Below, piece after piece: positions 1-8,445 of a stretch of 64,000 nucleotides of DNA; position 1 is the stretch's first letter, and the number at the start of each line of letters is the position of its first letter. The stretch is from Streptomyces sp. NBC_01431 (GTDB taxonomy: Bacteria > Actinomycetota > Actinomycetes > Streptomycetales > Streptomycetaceae), in NCBI RefSeq assembly GCF_036231355.1, contig NZ_CP109496.1:2232001-2296000 (forward strand). Direction: 5' to 3'. The notes beneath the pieces were generated by a model. The model was not told the origin of the DNA, made no database searches, and was given only the letters and a program-made list of their open reading frames with translations. A program made the translations under genes and the position numbers.

Positions 1-1209
1 CTTGTACTGGTAGGGGACTTCCCCGATGCGGTCGTACAGCGGATGCTCGACGGCGATCGAGGCCACCTCGCCGAGCAGGATCACCCGGCATTCGTCGCGC
101 AGGAACGCGTCCGCCACGCACAGTCCCTGCACCCAGGTGGTGACTGCCGGGGCGGCGATGGTCCGTTCCGTGGGGAGCCCGCGCCAGACCAGGGTGTTGA
201 GGATGGACAGCGGCAGTTTCACGGTGTGGCGATCGGGGCGCGCGAGGTTGAGGAAGGTGCGGATGGACTGTTGCGGCAGCCGTACGTCACCGTCGGTGGG
301 GAGGGGCACGATGGCGTTGTCGGCGACAGCGGCGGCGAAGAGCGGAAGGATCATCTCGGTCCACTGCCAGGGGTGCACGGGCAGATAGAGGTACGAAGCC
401 GGGTCGAGGCCCCGGGCCCGGAGCGCGTCGGCGAACGCGACCTGGACGGGTTCGTCGAGTTCGCGCGCGTAGAGCCGTTCCGGGGTGGCGAGCGCCTCGA
501 CGCCGCGGTAGGTCGCGATGTCCCTGCGGACCGCGATCCAGGGCAGCCGGCCCGGAATGCGGGCCTCCGGGTTCCAGCGGGCGGCGTCGTCGCCGGAGAA
601 GCCGAGCCTGCCCTTGTTGAGTACGAGCCAGGGGTGCCCGGTCTGGTGGCCTTCCAGTTCCGCGTAGCCGAGGTCGGCGAGCTGGGCGGCCGACAGGGCG
701 GTGGCTTGGAGTCGGCAGTCCGCGGAGAGCGTGGCGGAGAGTTCCCTGACGAGGTGGCCGAATGTGGCGCCGTCGATGCCGAGGGTTCGGCGGGCGAGGG
801 CGAGGAAGCGGATCGGGTCACCGAGGGCCTCGCCGTCCGGGTGGGACCGGTCGTCGGGACCTTGCTCGCCCGGCTCTGCGCTGCGGCCGATCAGCCGGAC
901 CGAATCGGGGTCCACCTGCCAGCCGCCGTACGCGCCGCGCCCGGCCCAGAAGGACAACGTGCTGCCGTCGTCGAGGGAGAACCCGTACTGACCTGCTGTT
1001 TTCCCAGCCGGACCGGCGTTGTCAGTGGTGGGCCCTACCGTTGGTGTCACGATTTCCTCGTACGCGAAGGCACCGATCATCTTCGCGAGGAGGAGGCGGC
1101 CGGCGCGGTCCCAGGACGCGCGGTTCAGCTCGGGTGGGGCCAGCAGACCGGGCTGGGCTTCGGGGTCGAGGGGGCCGGCGGAGTCATGGGGAGAGGGAGG
1201 TTTCGGCAC
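1..1209 (-). CDS. IucA/IucC family NIS siderophore synthetase (partial, C-terminus beyond left edge)
   Basis: I translated this by hand on the minus strand. A GTG start at 1209 follows GAGGA by about 7 bases, and the frame stays open to base 1 (403 codons). NIS synthetases adenylate a carboxylate such as citrate and condense it with an amine or hydroxylamine. Visible family motifs in order are HPWLVLNKGRLGF (the HP...K.R.G element), YLPVHPWQW, the QQSIRTF ATP-site serine/arginine element, and a KLPLSILNT block. About 200 C-terminal residues, including the FhuF-like end, lie outside the window. It begins 60 bases after the acyltransferase gene in the same direction, so it is probably the last or later gene of the siderophore operon. 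It would be the second condensing enzyme, analogous to IucC or RhbF. The family is certain; the substrate is unknown. Confidence 0.9.
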   Translation of the reverse strand, partial: MPKPPSPHDSAGPLDPEAQPGLLAPPELNRASWDRAGRLLLAKMIGAFAYEEIVTPTVGPTTDNAGPAGKTAGQYGFSLDDGSTLSFWAGRGAYGGWQVDPDSVRLIGRSAEPGEQGPDDRSHPDGEALGDPIRFLALARRTLGIDGATFGHLVRELSATLSADCRLQATALSAAQLADLGYAELEGHQTGHPWLVLNKGRLGFSGDDAARWNPEARIPGRLPWIAVRRDIATYRGVEALATPERLYARELDEPVQVAFADALRARGLDPASYLYLPVHPWQWTEMILPLFAAAVADNAIVPLPTDGDVRLPQQSIRTFLNLARPDRHTVKLPLSILNTLVWRGLPTERTIAAPAVTTWVQGLCVADAFLRDECRVILLGEVASIAVEHPLYDRIGEVPYQYK

Positions 1210-1269
1210 GGAGAGTCCTCGGGGTGGAACCGATGCGGGGCTGGTGGTGTATGCGGAGCGGCGAGGCGT

Positions 1270-2169
1270 TCACAGCAGGTTCCGCAGCGCGCGGTCGCGG
1301 ACCATCAGGGCGGCTCGCTTGTCGGGAAGGTCGACTTCCGCGTGGAAGCGGAAGCCGGCACTGAGAAACGCGGAGACGGAGGGGGTGTTGCGCAGATCGG
1401 GTTCGGCGATCACGCGGGGACAGTGCGGGCGGTTGTCGATGATCAGGTCGGCGACGGCCCGGAGCAGGGTGGTTCCCACACCCCGGCCGCGGTCGGCGAC
1501 ACCGCCGATGAGCAGATGGACGCCGGTGTCGTGAGGCCTGGCCGGGTAGTGGCGGGCCAACGGGTCCAGATCCGCGCGGTAGATCTCCCAATAACTCATG
1601 GGAGTTGTGCCGAGGACGCCCAAGCAGGGCACGCTGCGACCGTCGCCGTCCAGCTGGGCACGCAGATGGGCGGCGGTGACGGACGCCTGCCCTGCGAGGT
1701 CCCAAAAGGCCGCCACGGCAGGGTCGTTCATCCACTGGGTGAGAAGGGGGAGGTCGCGTTCGAGACGTACGGGTACGAGATGGAACACGCCGACCGATGT
1801 GGTGGCCGGTGCCCAGTCGCCGGGGGAATCGAGCAGATCCTGCACGACGGGGTGCACGGTGGCCCGGCGGTGAGCACCGCCTGACAGCGGCCCGGGGGCG
1901 CTGCCAAGGCGAGCGCTGTCGGCGGCGAGAGGTTGGGCTGCGGCGGGATCCGCCGTGGCCGGCCGGGCGGCACCCGGGCTGCCGACGGGGCCGGACCCGC
2001 GGGGCTTGCCCGGCCCGGCCGGGGGCGAGCTGTCCGGTCCGGTGTCCGTGTCGCCGAACAGAGCGACCAGCTCGTCGGGCAGGTGCAGGTCCAGGGTGTC
2101 GTCGGCCGTCTCCCCTGCTGTGGGGGTCGGGCCTGCGCCGGCGTCGGTGCTCGCATCGGTGGGAGGCAC
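1270..2169 (-). CDS. GNAT acyltransferase of siderophore biosynthesis (IucB/RhbD/MbtK type)
   Basis: This 299-residue protein probably acylates an N-hydroxylated or primary amine before condensation with citrate. The first ~115 residues are Pro/Ala/Gly-rich and look disordered. From about residue 125 the sequence is an Acetyltransf_8-like domain, with FHLVPVRLERDLPLL at its start, the SYWEIYRADLD segment typical of siderophore acyltransferases, and the acetyl-CoA loop seen as GGVADRGRGVGTTLL. The GTG start at 2169 is preceded by GAGAGGAG at a good distance. It sits between two IucA/IucC genes, 32 bases after the upstream synthetase, which supports a siderophore role. The acyl donor cannot be read from sequence; acetyl-CoA is the default by analogy with aerobactin and schizokinen enzymes. 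Confidence 0.85.
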   Translation of the reverse strand: MPPTDASTDAGAGPTPTAGETADDTLDLHLPDELVALFGDTDTGPDSSPPAGPGKPRGSGPVGSPGAARPATADPAAAQPLAADSARLGSAPGPLSGGAHRRATVHPVVQDLLDSPGDWAPATTSVGVFHLVPVRLERDLPLLTQWMNDPAVAAFWDLAGQASVTAAHLRAQLDGDGRSVPCLGVLGTTPMSYWEIYRADLDPLARHYPARPHDTGVHLLIGGVADRGRGVGTTLLRAVADLIIDNRPHCPRVIAEPDLRNTPSVSAFLSAGFRFHAEVDLPDKRAALMVRDRALRNLL

Positions 2170-2201
2170 GGCGACGCTCCTCTCTCAGCAATTCGTACGG
2201 G

Positions 2202-4085
2202 TCATGTTCCGGGGGTGTGAAGGGGGTTGGTGATGGTGACGTAGACCGACTGCGTGTCGACGGGGCCGACGAGTTCGTCCAGGCCGTGCAGCCGGGTCAG
2301 CAGGTTGGCCTTGCAGCGCAGGGTCGGGCTGTCCAGCAGGTGGGCGGGCAGGGGCGAGCCGAGGGCGGTGGCCCGGGTGAGGAACTGGCGCAGGGCGGCG
2401 AGCAGGACGCGCTCGTCGGCGAGGTGCTGGACGCCGAAGGCTCCGATGAGGCCGAGGACGTTGTTGATGCCGAGGTAGTAGGCGAAGCGCTCGTCGGTGA
2501 CGGCGTCGGGGACGAAGGTGTCACTGACGGCGCCGATGCCGGGCAGCCGGTGCTCCAGGGCAGCGCGGTGGGACTCGCGGAAGTAGTAGCCCTGGTTGTC
2601 GCGGTATCGGCCGCCGATGGGCCAGCCGTTGGGGTCGAGCAGGACGATGGTGTTCTGCTGGTGGGCTTCGAGGGCGACGCCCGCGGTGCCGTCCAGCCAG
2701 AGCACGGGGCGTACGACCTGGTCGAGGTAGCGCAGGAACCACTCGGCGGAGACGGCCGTGGTGGGCCGGCCGGTGCGGGCGGCGAGCCGCCGCACGATGT
2801 CGGCGAGGCGCGAGGGCGTCCCGGGACGGCCCGGCATGGGGCGAGGCGCGGTGAGCCCGGCGATGCAGACGGCGTCGTCACCGGGGCCGAAGGGGTTGTG
2901 GCGGACCATGACGTCGAGCCCCGGGACCGGTTCGCCGTCCGGGGTGTCGACGGCGAGCCAGGCGGGATCGCGGACGATGTCGAAGCGGGGGTGGACGGAC
3001 TGCCACTCCTCGGCGAGACCGGCCCGCAGCAGTCGGTGGACCTCCACCCCCCGGTGGAGTTCCTTACGGAGGTTCTCACGGCGGGAGTTGGTGATGCGTA
3101 CACCCAGCGACAGCTTGAGCATGGCCTCGCCGCCCGGCCGGTGGACGGTGCGGACGGAGGAGGTGGGGTACCAGTCCCCGCCGTGCGGACCCAGGTCGTG
3201 CAGGAGTCCCGCATCGAGCAGTGCCGCGACGGCGGGGCGCTGCACGAGGTCGCGGGCCTGCCAGGGGTGCAGGGGCAACGGGGTTGTCCCGGGCGGGAGT
3301 TGGAGGCCGTCCGCGAGCCGGTGGGCCAGCTCCGGGGCGGCGATGGTGCGGCCGCCTTCCGCCCAGGCCGAGTCGGCGGCCAGGACGGAGGCGTCGACGG
3401 CCATCCAGCGCAGCGGGAAGGAGCCGTACAACTCGGGTGAATAGCGGCGCACTTCGGCCTCGGACAGGCCCTCGCGGCTCTTGGGGGTGGGGTGCAGCGG
3501 GTGGCCGAGAAGGAGGGACTGTTCGGCGGTGAGGAAGAGGTCGGCTGCTTCGTGGGGGCCGGGGCGGGTGCGTCGATCGGCGATGAAGTCGGCGGTGCGG
3601 CGTACGGAATCGGCGACCCGGCCCACCAGATCGGCGCCTTCGCTCTGGCCCGCCTCGCGTCCCAGGAGGGCGGCTACCGTGACGGCGTCGGCGGGCGGGG
3701 CACCGTGGCGGCCGCCCTCCAGGGACGGCCTGGCGAACCGGTGCCAGCCGGTGGCGGACCAGTACGGCACGGGCACCAGCAGGGCGGTGCCGCTGGCGGG
3801 CAGGGGAATGCGCAGCGCCGTCCCCTGGGGCGCGGCGGTGTCGTTCTCCCGCACCCAGCAGCGCAGCAGGTTCTCCACGGCGGCCGTTTCGGCGGCGGCC
3901 TGCGGATCGGGGGCGTCGAGCGGGTCGGCGGAGGTGAGCCCGGAATCGTCGGGGGCGGTCAGACGTTCGCCGTGGATCCCCGCCTTCTGGTGCGGCACCG
4001 TAGTCGGCTCGGCCACCAGCGGGCCGCAGTGGGCGATGGGGTGGCCCTCGGCCTCGTGCGCGTCGGGCACGGGAGTGGGATTCAC
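2202..4085 (-). CDS. IucA/IucC family NIS siderophore synthetase
   Basis: This is a full-length NIS synthetase of 627 residues. The frame is open further upstream, but I chose the GTG at 4085 because GGAAG lies 7 bases before it and the longer N-terminus is arginine/proline-rich and overlaps the preceding gene. Motifs in order are GHPLHPTPKSREG, PLPLHPWQARDL, SSVRTVHRPGG with KLSLGVRITNSRREN (the ATP-binding core), EAHQQN, and a C-terminal FhuF-like region ending RCKANLLTRLHG. It should activate a dicarboxylate or citrate and join it to an amine. Its place directly after the diaminobutyrate aminotransferase (37-base gap) suggests a 1,3-diaminopropane- or diaminobutyrate-derived partner, as in schizokinen and rhizobactin 1021 assembly. 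That last step is inference. Confidence 0.9.
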   Translation of the reverse strand: MNPTPVPDAHEAEGHPIAHCGPLVAEPTTVPHQKAGIHGERLTAPDDSGLTSADPLDAPDPQAAAETAAVENLLRCWVRENDTAAPQGTALRIPLPASGTALLVPVPYWSATGWHRFARPSLEGGRHGAPPADAVTVAALLGREAGQSEGADLVGRVADSVRRTADFIADRRTRPGPHEAADLFLTAEQSLLLGHPLHPTPKSREGLSEAEVRRYSPELYGSFPLRWMAVDASVLAADSAWAEGGRTIAAPELAHRLADGLQLPPGTTPLPLHPWQARDLVQRPAVAALLDAGLLHDLGPHGGDWYPTSSVRTVHRPGGEAMLKLSLGVRITNSRRENLRKELHRGVEVHRLLRAGLAEEWQSVHPRFDIVRDPAWLAVDTPDGEPVPGLDVMVRHNPFGPGDDAVCIAGLTAPRPMPGRPGTPSRLADIVRRLAARTGRPTTAVSAEWFLRYLDQVVRPVLWLDGTAGVALEAHQQNTIVLLDPNGWPIGGRYRDNQGYYFRESHRAALEHRLPGIGAVSDTFVPDAVTDERFAYYLGINNVLGLIGAFGVQHLADERVLLAALRQFLTRATALGSPLPAHLLDSPTLRCKANLLTRLHGLDELVGPVDTQSVYVTITNPLHTPGT

Positions 4086-4122
4086 GGAGGTCTTCCTTGG
4101 GAGCTCGTGTGGTGGTCCAGGG

Positions 4123-5520
4123 TCAGTGGGACGGTCCGGCCTCGGCCCGTTGGCGCGCGACGGCCCTCGCGTGCGGGGAGCCCGCGGCGGCGGCCAAGGC
4201 ATCGGCGAGCCGGTCGAGGACGGCCGTGGCCTGTTCGTCGGTGAGCGTGAGCGGCGGCAGCAGGCGTACCACGCTGGAGTGGCGGCCGCCGAGTTCGACG
4301 ATGAGCCCGCGCCGCAGGCACTCCTGCTGGACCGCGGCGGCGAAGGCCGGTGCGGGTGGCGGCGGGTTGCCGGAGCTGAGGTCCTCGCGCTCCGGGTCTA
4401 CGAGCTCGACGCCGATCATCAGGCCGCGGCCCCGTACGTCGCCGATACAGGGGTGGTCGGCGGCGAGCCCTTCCAAGTGGCCCAGCATCCGGGCGCCGAG
4501 GACGGCGGCCCGGTCGGCGAGCCGGTTCGCGCGAACGTACGCGAGCGTCGCCGTGCCGGCCGCCATGGCCAGCTGGTTGCCGCGGAACGTTCCGGCGTGC
4601 GCGCCCGGCCGCCAGGCGTCGAGGCCGTCCCGGTACACGATCACCGCGAGGGGCAGCGAGCCGCCGATGGCCTTGGAGAGCACCATCACGTCGGGCACCA
4701 CCCCGCTGTGGTCGACGGCCCAGAAGGTGCCGGTGCGCCCGACTCCGGTCTGCACCTCGTCGGCGATCAGCGGGATGGATCGGCTCGCGGTGATCTCGCG
4801 CATCCGGCGCATCCAGACGTCGGGGGCCGGGATCACCCCGCCCTCCCCCTGCACCGGTTCGAGGATCATCCCGGCCGGTGCGGGCACCCCGCCCTTGGGG
4901 TCGTCGAGGAGGTTCTCGGTCCAGCGGGCGGCGATTTCGGCCCCGCGCTCGCCGCCGATCCCGTACGGGCAGCGGTAGTTCTGCGGATAGGGCAGCCGCG
5001 TCACCCGTACGTCCGGGGCGCCGCCGGAGACGGCGAGGGCGCCGGCGGTCATGCCGTGGTAGGCGCCGGCGAACGCGAGCATCCCGGTACGGCCGGTGGC
5101 GGTGCGGACCAGTTTCAGGGCGGCTTCCACCGCGTCCGTGCCGGCCGGTCCGCAGAACTGGATGCGGCCGTTCTCGGCGAGTGGGCGCGGCAGGGTGGCG
5201 AACAGTTCCGTGGTGAAGGCGTCCTTGACCGGTGTCGCGAGATCCAGGATGTGCAGCGGCGCGCCCGAGTCGAGGACCTTGCGGATGGCTTCGAGCACCA
5301 CGGGGTGGTTGTGCCCGAGCGCCAGCGTCCCGGCTCCGGAGAGGCAGTCGAGATAGCGCCGGCCGTCCGCGCCCTCGATCGTCAGCCCGCGGGCCCGCAC
5401 CGGCACGATGGGCAGCGAGCGGGCATAGGTGCGGGCCGCCGACTCCCGGAGGGACTGCCGTCGCAGGATGCCCTCCTGGGTGGTGGGCAGCGCCGTCGGA
5501 GCTGGTTGGGTCACGGACAC
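4123..5520 (-). CDS. Diaminobutyrate--2-oxoglutarate aminotransferase (class III, PLP)
   Basis: This class III aminotransferase (465 residues) is of the EctB/RhbA/DABA type, which converts aspartate semialdehyde and glutamate to 2,4-diaminobutyrate. Visible motifs are the small-loop FCGPAGTDAVEAALKL (phosphate binding), FAGAYHGMTAGAL, LIADEVQTGVGRTG with the PLP-ring Asp, and VLSKAIGGSLPL with the Schiff-base lysine. GTG at 5520 is preferred because GGGAGG lies 9 bases upstream; the frame is open for another 37 codons without a better site. It is the first gene of the siderophore operon and divergent from the protease genes. In Rhizobium the same enzyme feeds schizokinen and rhizobactin. No ectoine genes are present here, which favours the siderophore reading. 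Confidence 0.87.
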   Translation of the reverse strand: MSVTQPAPTALPTTQEGILRRQSLRESAARTYARSLPIVPVRARGLTIEGADGRRYLDCLSGAGTLALGHNHPVVLEAIRKVLDSGAPLHILDLATPVKDAFTTELFATLPRPLAENGRIQFCGPAGTDAVEAALKLVRTATGRTGMLAFAGAYHGMTAGALAVSGGAPDVRVTRLPYPQNYRCPYGIGGERGAEIAARWTENLLDDPKGGVPAPAGMILEPVQGEGGVIPAPDVWMRRMREITASRSIPLIADEVQTGVGRTGTFWAVDHSGVVPDVMVLSKAIGGSLPLAVIVYRDGLDAWRPGAHAGTFRGNQLAMAAGTATLAYVRANRLADRAAVLGARMLGHLEGLAADHPCIGDVRGRGLMIGVELVDPEREDLSSGNPPPPAPAFAAAVQQECLRRGLIVELGGRHSSVVRLLPPLTLTDEQATAVLDRLADALAAAAGSPHARAVARQRAEAGPSH

Positions 5521-5671
5521 GGCTGCTGGTCCTCCCGCTGTGACGGTTCCGTTTCGCGTCCGTTGCGTGGCGCGTACGCCCAGGCTGAACGCTGTCCTGA
5601 TGTCCCCCGTACGTACCAACGACGCCGCCATCGGAGGATCACGGCCTGACGGGAAGTTCCTTGCCCCGGGG

Positions 5672-5690
5672 CAAGGTTCGCCTTACCGGG
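5672..5690 (+). promoter_or_regulatory. Candidate iron box (DmdR/IdeR operator)
   Basis: The 19 bases here match 12 of 19 positions of the actinobacterial iron-box consensus TTAGGTTAGGCTCACCTAA, including the core AGGTT-N-G-N-CT-N-ACC. The site lies about 150 bases upstream of the aminotransferase start. Siderophore operons in Streptomyces are normally repressed by iron-loaded DmdR1 at such boxes. The flanks match poorly, so this is a candidate only. Confidence 0.45.
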
Positions 5691-5751
5691 GCGCCCGAAG
5701 GTCCGGCGGGAGGGAACCGCGGCCCTGCCGCGTACCGTCCCCTCCGGCACC

Positions 5752-5765
5752 GGCATAGTGGGGGC
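5752..5765 (+). promoter_or_regulatory. Putative promoter element shared by the two protease genes
   Basis: GGCATAGT followed by a run of G lies about 95 bases before the first protease start. Almost the same string occurs about 105 bases before the second protease start (7134-7147). CATAGT could serve as a -10 hexamer; no clear -35 box is seen. The repetition suggests a duplicated, co-regulated promoter. Confidence 0.35.
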
Positions 5766-5852
5766 GGCACTGAGGCACCGTCCTGCGGTGCCGCTGTTTC
5801 GAGTTCAGAAGACGAAGACGCTGTGATGACGAAGTCCCAGGGGGAATACGAC

Positions 5853-7076
5853 ATGCGACCGACACGCCCGACACCCGCCGTGCGTACGGGGAGGGGAGCG
5901 CGTCGCGGGGGCACGCCCGTGCTGGCAGCACTCGGCTTGGCGGCAGCCCTCGCGCTGACGGCCACCGCGTGCGGGCCCGGCAACTCCGTCGCCGACAGCA
6001 AGCCGTCGGCGTCGGCGGCCGCGAGCGGCAACGACAAGCTCCAGATACCGGACGATGTCAAGGACCAGCTCAAGAAGCACGGGATCGACCTGGACAAGTG
6101 GAAGAACGGCGAGTGGAAGAACTGGGACAAGGACACGTGGCTTCGTGAGGCGAAGGACTATGTCAACCCGGTGATCGCCGGCCTGTGGGACCCGGACCGG
6201 ATGCGCAAGGCGGACAAGCCCCCGGAGAAGGCCGTCCCCAATGACATCTCGGGCGACAAGGGCGTGACGGACCCGACGCCGGCTCCCGTCAAGGCCGCCG
6301 GTGTGAAGGCTCCGTACCACCAGAGCCTTCCGGAGCTGGGCAAGCTGTTCTTCGACAGCCCCGAAGGCTCCATGGTCTGCTCCGCGACCGTCGTGAAGGA
6401 CCCGGCGCACCCCGGCAAGTCCAACATGGTGTGGACCGCGGGCCATTGTGTGCACGCGGGCGCCAAGGGCGGCTGGTACCGCAACATCGCCTTCGTCCCC
6501 TCTTACAACAGCTCCGACCTGCCGATGGCTCAGCTGCAGAAGGCCACCAAGCAGCAGATCGCTCCGTACGGTGTCTTCTGGGCCGACTGGGCGCAGACGT
6601 CGCAGCAGTGGATCGAGGGCGGCGGCCCGACCGGCGGCCAGGGTGCTCCCTACGACTTCGCGGTGCTGCACGTGACGCCGGAGAAGGGCTCGAACGGCAA
6701 GTCCCTTGAGGAGACCGTCGGCGGCGCGCTTGCGGTGGACTTCAACGCCCAGGCCGTACCGAAGATCGGCGCCATGACGGCCAACGGCTACCCGGCCGCG
6801 CCCCCGTACGACGGCCAGAAGCTGTACCAGTGCAAGGACCAGCCCGGCCGGCTCTCGCTGGATGCGAGCCTGCCGACGATGTACCGCATCGGCTGCACCA
6901 TGACCGGCGGTTCTTCCGGCGGCGGCTGGATCGCCACGGGCTCGGACGGCAAGCCGTCGCTCGTCTCGAACACCTCCATCGGCCCGGTCACGGCGGGCTG
7001 GCTGGCCGGCCCGCGCCTGGGCAAGGAGGCCAAGGGTGTTTACGACTCCGTGAGCACCAAGTACGCGGGTCAGTAG
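5853..7076 (+). CDS. Secreted lipoprotein, trypsin-like serine protease (first paralogue)
   Basis: This 407-residue protein has a basic N-terminus, a hydrophobic stretch and a lipobox ending ALTATAC with Cys40, so it should be lipidated and held on the outer face of the membrane. A chymotrypsin-fold peptidase follows: GHC with His198, APYDFAVLHV with Asp268, and GGSSGG with Ser355, all in the right order and spacing for a catalytic triad. Residues 60-115 carry a motif shared with the next protein, DKWKNGEWKNWDKDTWLREA. The ATG at 5853 is chosen because AGGGGGAAT precedes it exactly as in the paralogue; an in-frame ATG ten codons earlier is the alternative. The substrate is unknown. It forms a tandem duplicate pair with the next gene. 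Confidence 0.85.
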   Translation: MRPTRPTPAVRTGRGARRGGTPVLAALGLAAALALTATACGPGNSVADSKPSASAAASGNDKLQIPDDVKDQLKKHGIDLDKWKNGEWKNWDKDTWLREAKDYVNPVIAGLWDPDRMRKADKPPEKAVPNDISGDKGVTDPTPAPVKAAGVKAPYHQSLPELGKLFFDSPEGSMVCSATVVKDPAHPGKSNMVWTAGHCVHAGAKGGWYRNIAFVPSYNSSDLPMAQLQKATKQQIAPYGVFWADWAQTSQQWIEGGGPTGGQGAPYDFAVLHVTPEKGSNGKSLEETVGGALAVDFNAQAVPKIGAMTANGYPAAPPYDGQKLYQCKDQPGRLSLDASLPTMYRIGCTMTGGSSGGGWIATGSDGKPSLVSNTSIGPVTAGWLAGPRLGKEAKGVYDSVSTKYAGQ

Positions 7077-7082
7077 ACGTTG

Positions 7083-7111
7083 CGGGGGTCCTGTGAACGC
7101 CTGGACCCCCG
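7083..7111 (+). terminator. Hairpin terminator after first protease gene
   Basis: CGGGGGTCC pairs perfectly with GGACCCCCG around a 11-base loop, seven bases after the stop codon. There is no U-tract, as is common in Streptomyces. It would separate the two protease genes into independent units. Confidence 0.7.
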
Positions 7112-7133
7112 TTCGTCCTCCCTGTGCCGAGCA

Positions 7134-7147
7134 GGCATAGTAGGGGG
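7134..7147 (+). promoter_or_regulatory. Putative promoter element, second copy
   Basis: GGCATAGTAGGGGG lies about 105 bases before the start of the second protease gene and repeats the element at 5752. It is just downstream of the hairpin that ends the first gene, so each protease probably has its own promoter. Confidence 0.35.
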
Positions 7148-7247
7148 CTGCGCGGTGGGCGGCCGTGCACACGTCCGCCCACCGCAATGACAAGTTCATG
7201 GCAAAACCTGTCCTCGTCGGGCAGGCTCATCAGGGGGAATCGTTCTC

Positions 7248-8417
7248 ATGCGATCCATACGTCCGTTGCTGGCCGCTTCCGGCCTCGCCGCGGCTCTCGC
7301 GCTCACCGCCACCGCATGTGGCCCCGGTGGCGACAACGCGGACAGCAAGCCGTCCGCCTCGGGCTCCGCCCAGGCCAAGGGCGACGCAGCCTCTCCGGCC
7401 GACCTGGCCGACACCCTCAAGAAGCACGGGGTCGACCTCTCCAAGTGGAAGGACGGCGGCTGGAAGAACTGGGACAAGGACAAGTGGCTTCGTGACGCGA
7501 AGGACTTCGTCAACCCGGTGATCGCCGGCCTGTGGAAGCCGGAGCGGATGAAGTCCGCCAAGGACCCGCAAAAGACGATGGCGGCCGGTGACGTCAACGG
7601 CGGTACGGGCATCTCCGACCCCGAGCCCGCGCCCGTCAAGGCCGTCCAGGAGAAGCTGCCCTACCACGACTTCGCAGCCCCGGTCGGCAAGGTCTTCTTC
7701 GACTCCCCCGAGGGCCCCATGGTGTGCTCGGGCACCGTCGTGAAGGACCCGGCCCACCCGGGCAAGTCCAACATGGTGTGGACCGCGGGCCACTGCGTCC
7801 ACCAGGGCGGCACCGGCGGCTGGTACCGCAACATCGCCTTCGTCCCCTCGTACAACGACCAGGGCAAGTCGGCCGCGGCGCTCAACAACGCGCAGCCGCA
7901 GGAGATCGCCCCCTACGGCGTGTACTGGGCCGACTGGGCCTCGACGTCGAATGAGTGGATCAACGACGGCGGCCCGACGGGCGGCACGGGCGCACCGTAC
8001 GACTACGCGGTTCTGCACGTGAAGCCGGAGAACGGCGGCAAGTCTCTGGAGGAGACGGTCGGCAACGCGCTGACGGTCAACTTCTCCGCCCCGCGGGCCA
8101 AGTCCGTGGCGACCATGGGCGCTTGGGGCTACCCGGCGGCGCCGCCGTACGACGGTCTCCAGATGTTCAAGTGTCTCGACCGTCCCGGCCAGCTCTCCAT
8201 CAGTCCGGGCACGCCCGCCATGTACCGCATCGGCTGCACCATGACGGGCGGCTCCTCCGGCGGCGGCTGGTTCATGAACGGCCCCGACGGCAAGGCGCAG
8301 CTGGTGTCCAACACGTCCATCGGCCCGGTCACTTCGGGCTGGCTGGCCGGCCCGCAGCTCGGCGCCGGCGCCAAGGCGCTCTTCGACTCGATGAGCTCGA
8401 AGTACGGCGGTCAGTAA
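7248..8417 (+). CDS. Secreted lipoprotein, trypsin-like serine protease (second paralogue)
   Basis: This 389-residue protein is a close paralogue of the preceding one. It starts MRSIRPLLAASGLAAALAL and has a lipobox with Cys24. The triad is His182 (TAGHCVH), Asp252 (PYDYAVLHV) and Ser337 (GGSSGGG). Long blocks are almost identical to the first copy, for example KSNMVWTAGHCVH and MYRIGCTMTGGSSGGGW, while the 25-60 linker has diverged into a disordered, Ser/Ala-rich tether. The ATG follows AGGGGGAAT at a good distance. The conserved Cys pair around His182 and the CTM near the active Ser may form disulfides. The pair probably acts on the cell surface; the target is unknown. Confidence 0.86.
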   Translation: MRSIRPLLAASGLAAALALTATACGPGGDNADSKPSASGSAQAKGDAASPADLADTLKKHGVDLSKWKDGGWKNWDKDKWLRDAKDFVNPVIAGLWKPERMKSAKDPQKTMAAGDVNGGTGISDPEPAPVKAVQEKLPYHDFAAPVGKVFFDSPEGPMVCSGTVVKDPAHPGKSNMVWTAGHCVHQGGTGGWYRNIAFVPSYNDQGKSAAALNNAQPQEIAPYGVYWADWASTSNEWINDGGPTGGTGAPYDYAVLHVKPENGGKSLEETVGNALTVNFSAPRAKSVATMGAWGYPAAPPYDGLQMFKCLDRPGQLSISPGTPAMYRIGCTMTGGSSGGGWFMNGPDGKAQLVSNTSIGPVTSGWLAGPQLGAGAKALFDSMSSKYGGQ

Positions 8418-8445
8418 CACCCGGCCCCGGATACGGCTCCGGATA

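Larger units (their letters stand above)
5521..5852. other. Divergent intergenic region between siderophore operon and protease gene
   Basis: This 332-base spacer separates two divergent transcription units. It holds a candidate iron box (5672-5690), a perfect 14-base palindrome TTGCCCCGGGGCAA at 5661-5674, and a GGCATAGT element at 5752-5765 shared with the promoter region of the next gene. Reading frames that cross it have no ribosome site and no family similarity, so I see no gene in it. Confidence 0.6.

Noticed and set aside
43..1884. Long plus-strand open frame (over 600 codons) opposite the siderophore genes
   Set aside because: It is low-complexity Gly/Arg/Val-rich, has no ribosome site, and lies antisense to two clear enzyme genes; such shadows are common at this GC content.
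4123..5520. Ectoine cluster assignment for the aminotransferase
   Set aside because: No ectA, ectC or ectD gene is adjacent; the neighbours are IucA/IucC synthetases, so a siderophore role fits better.
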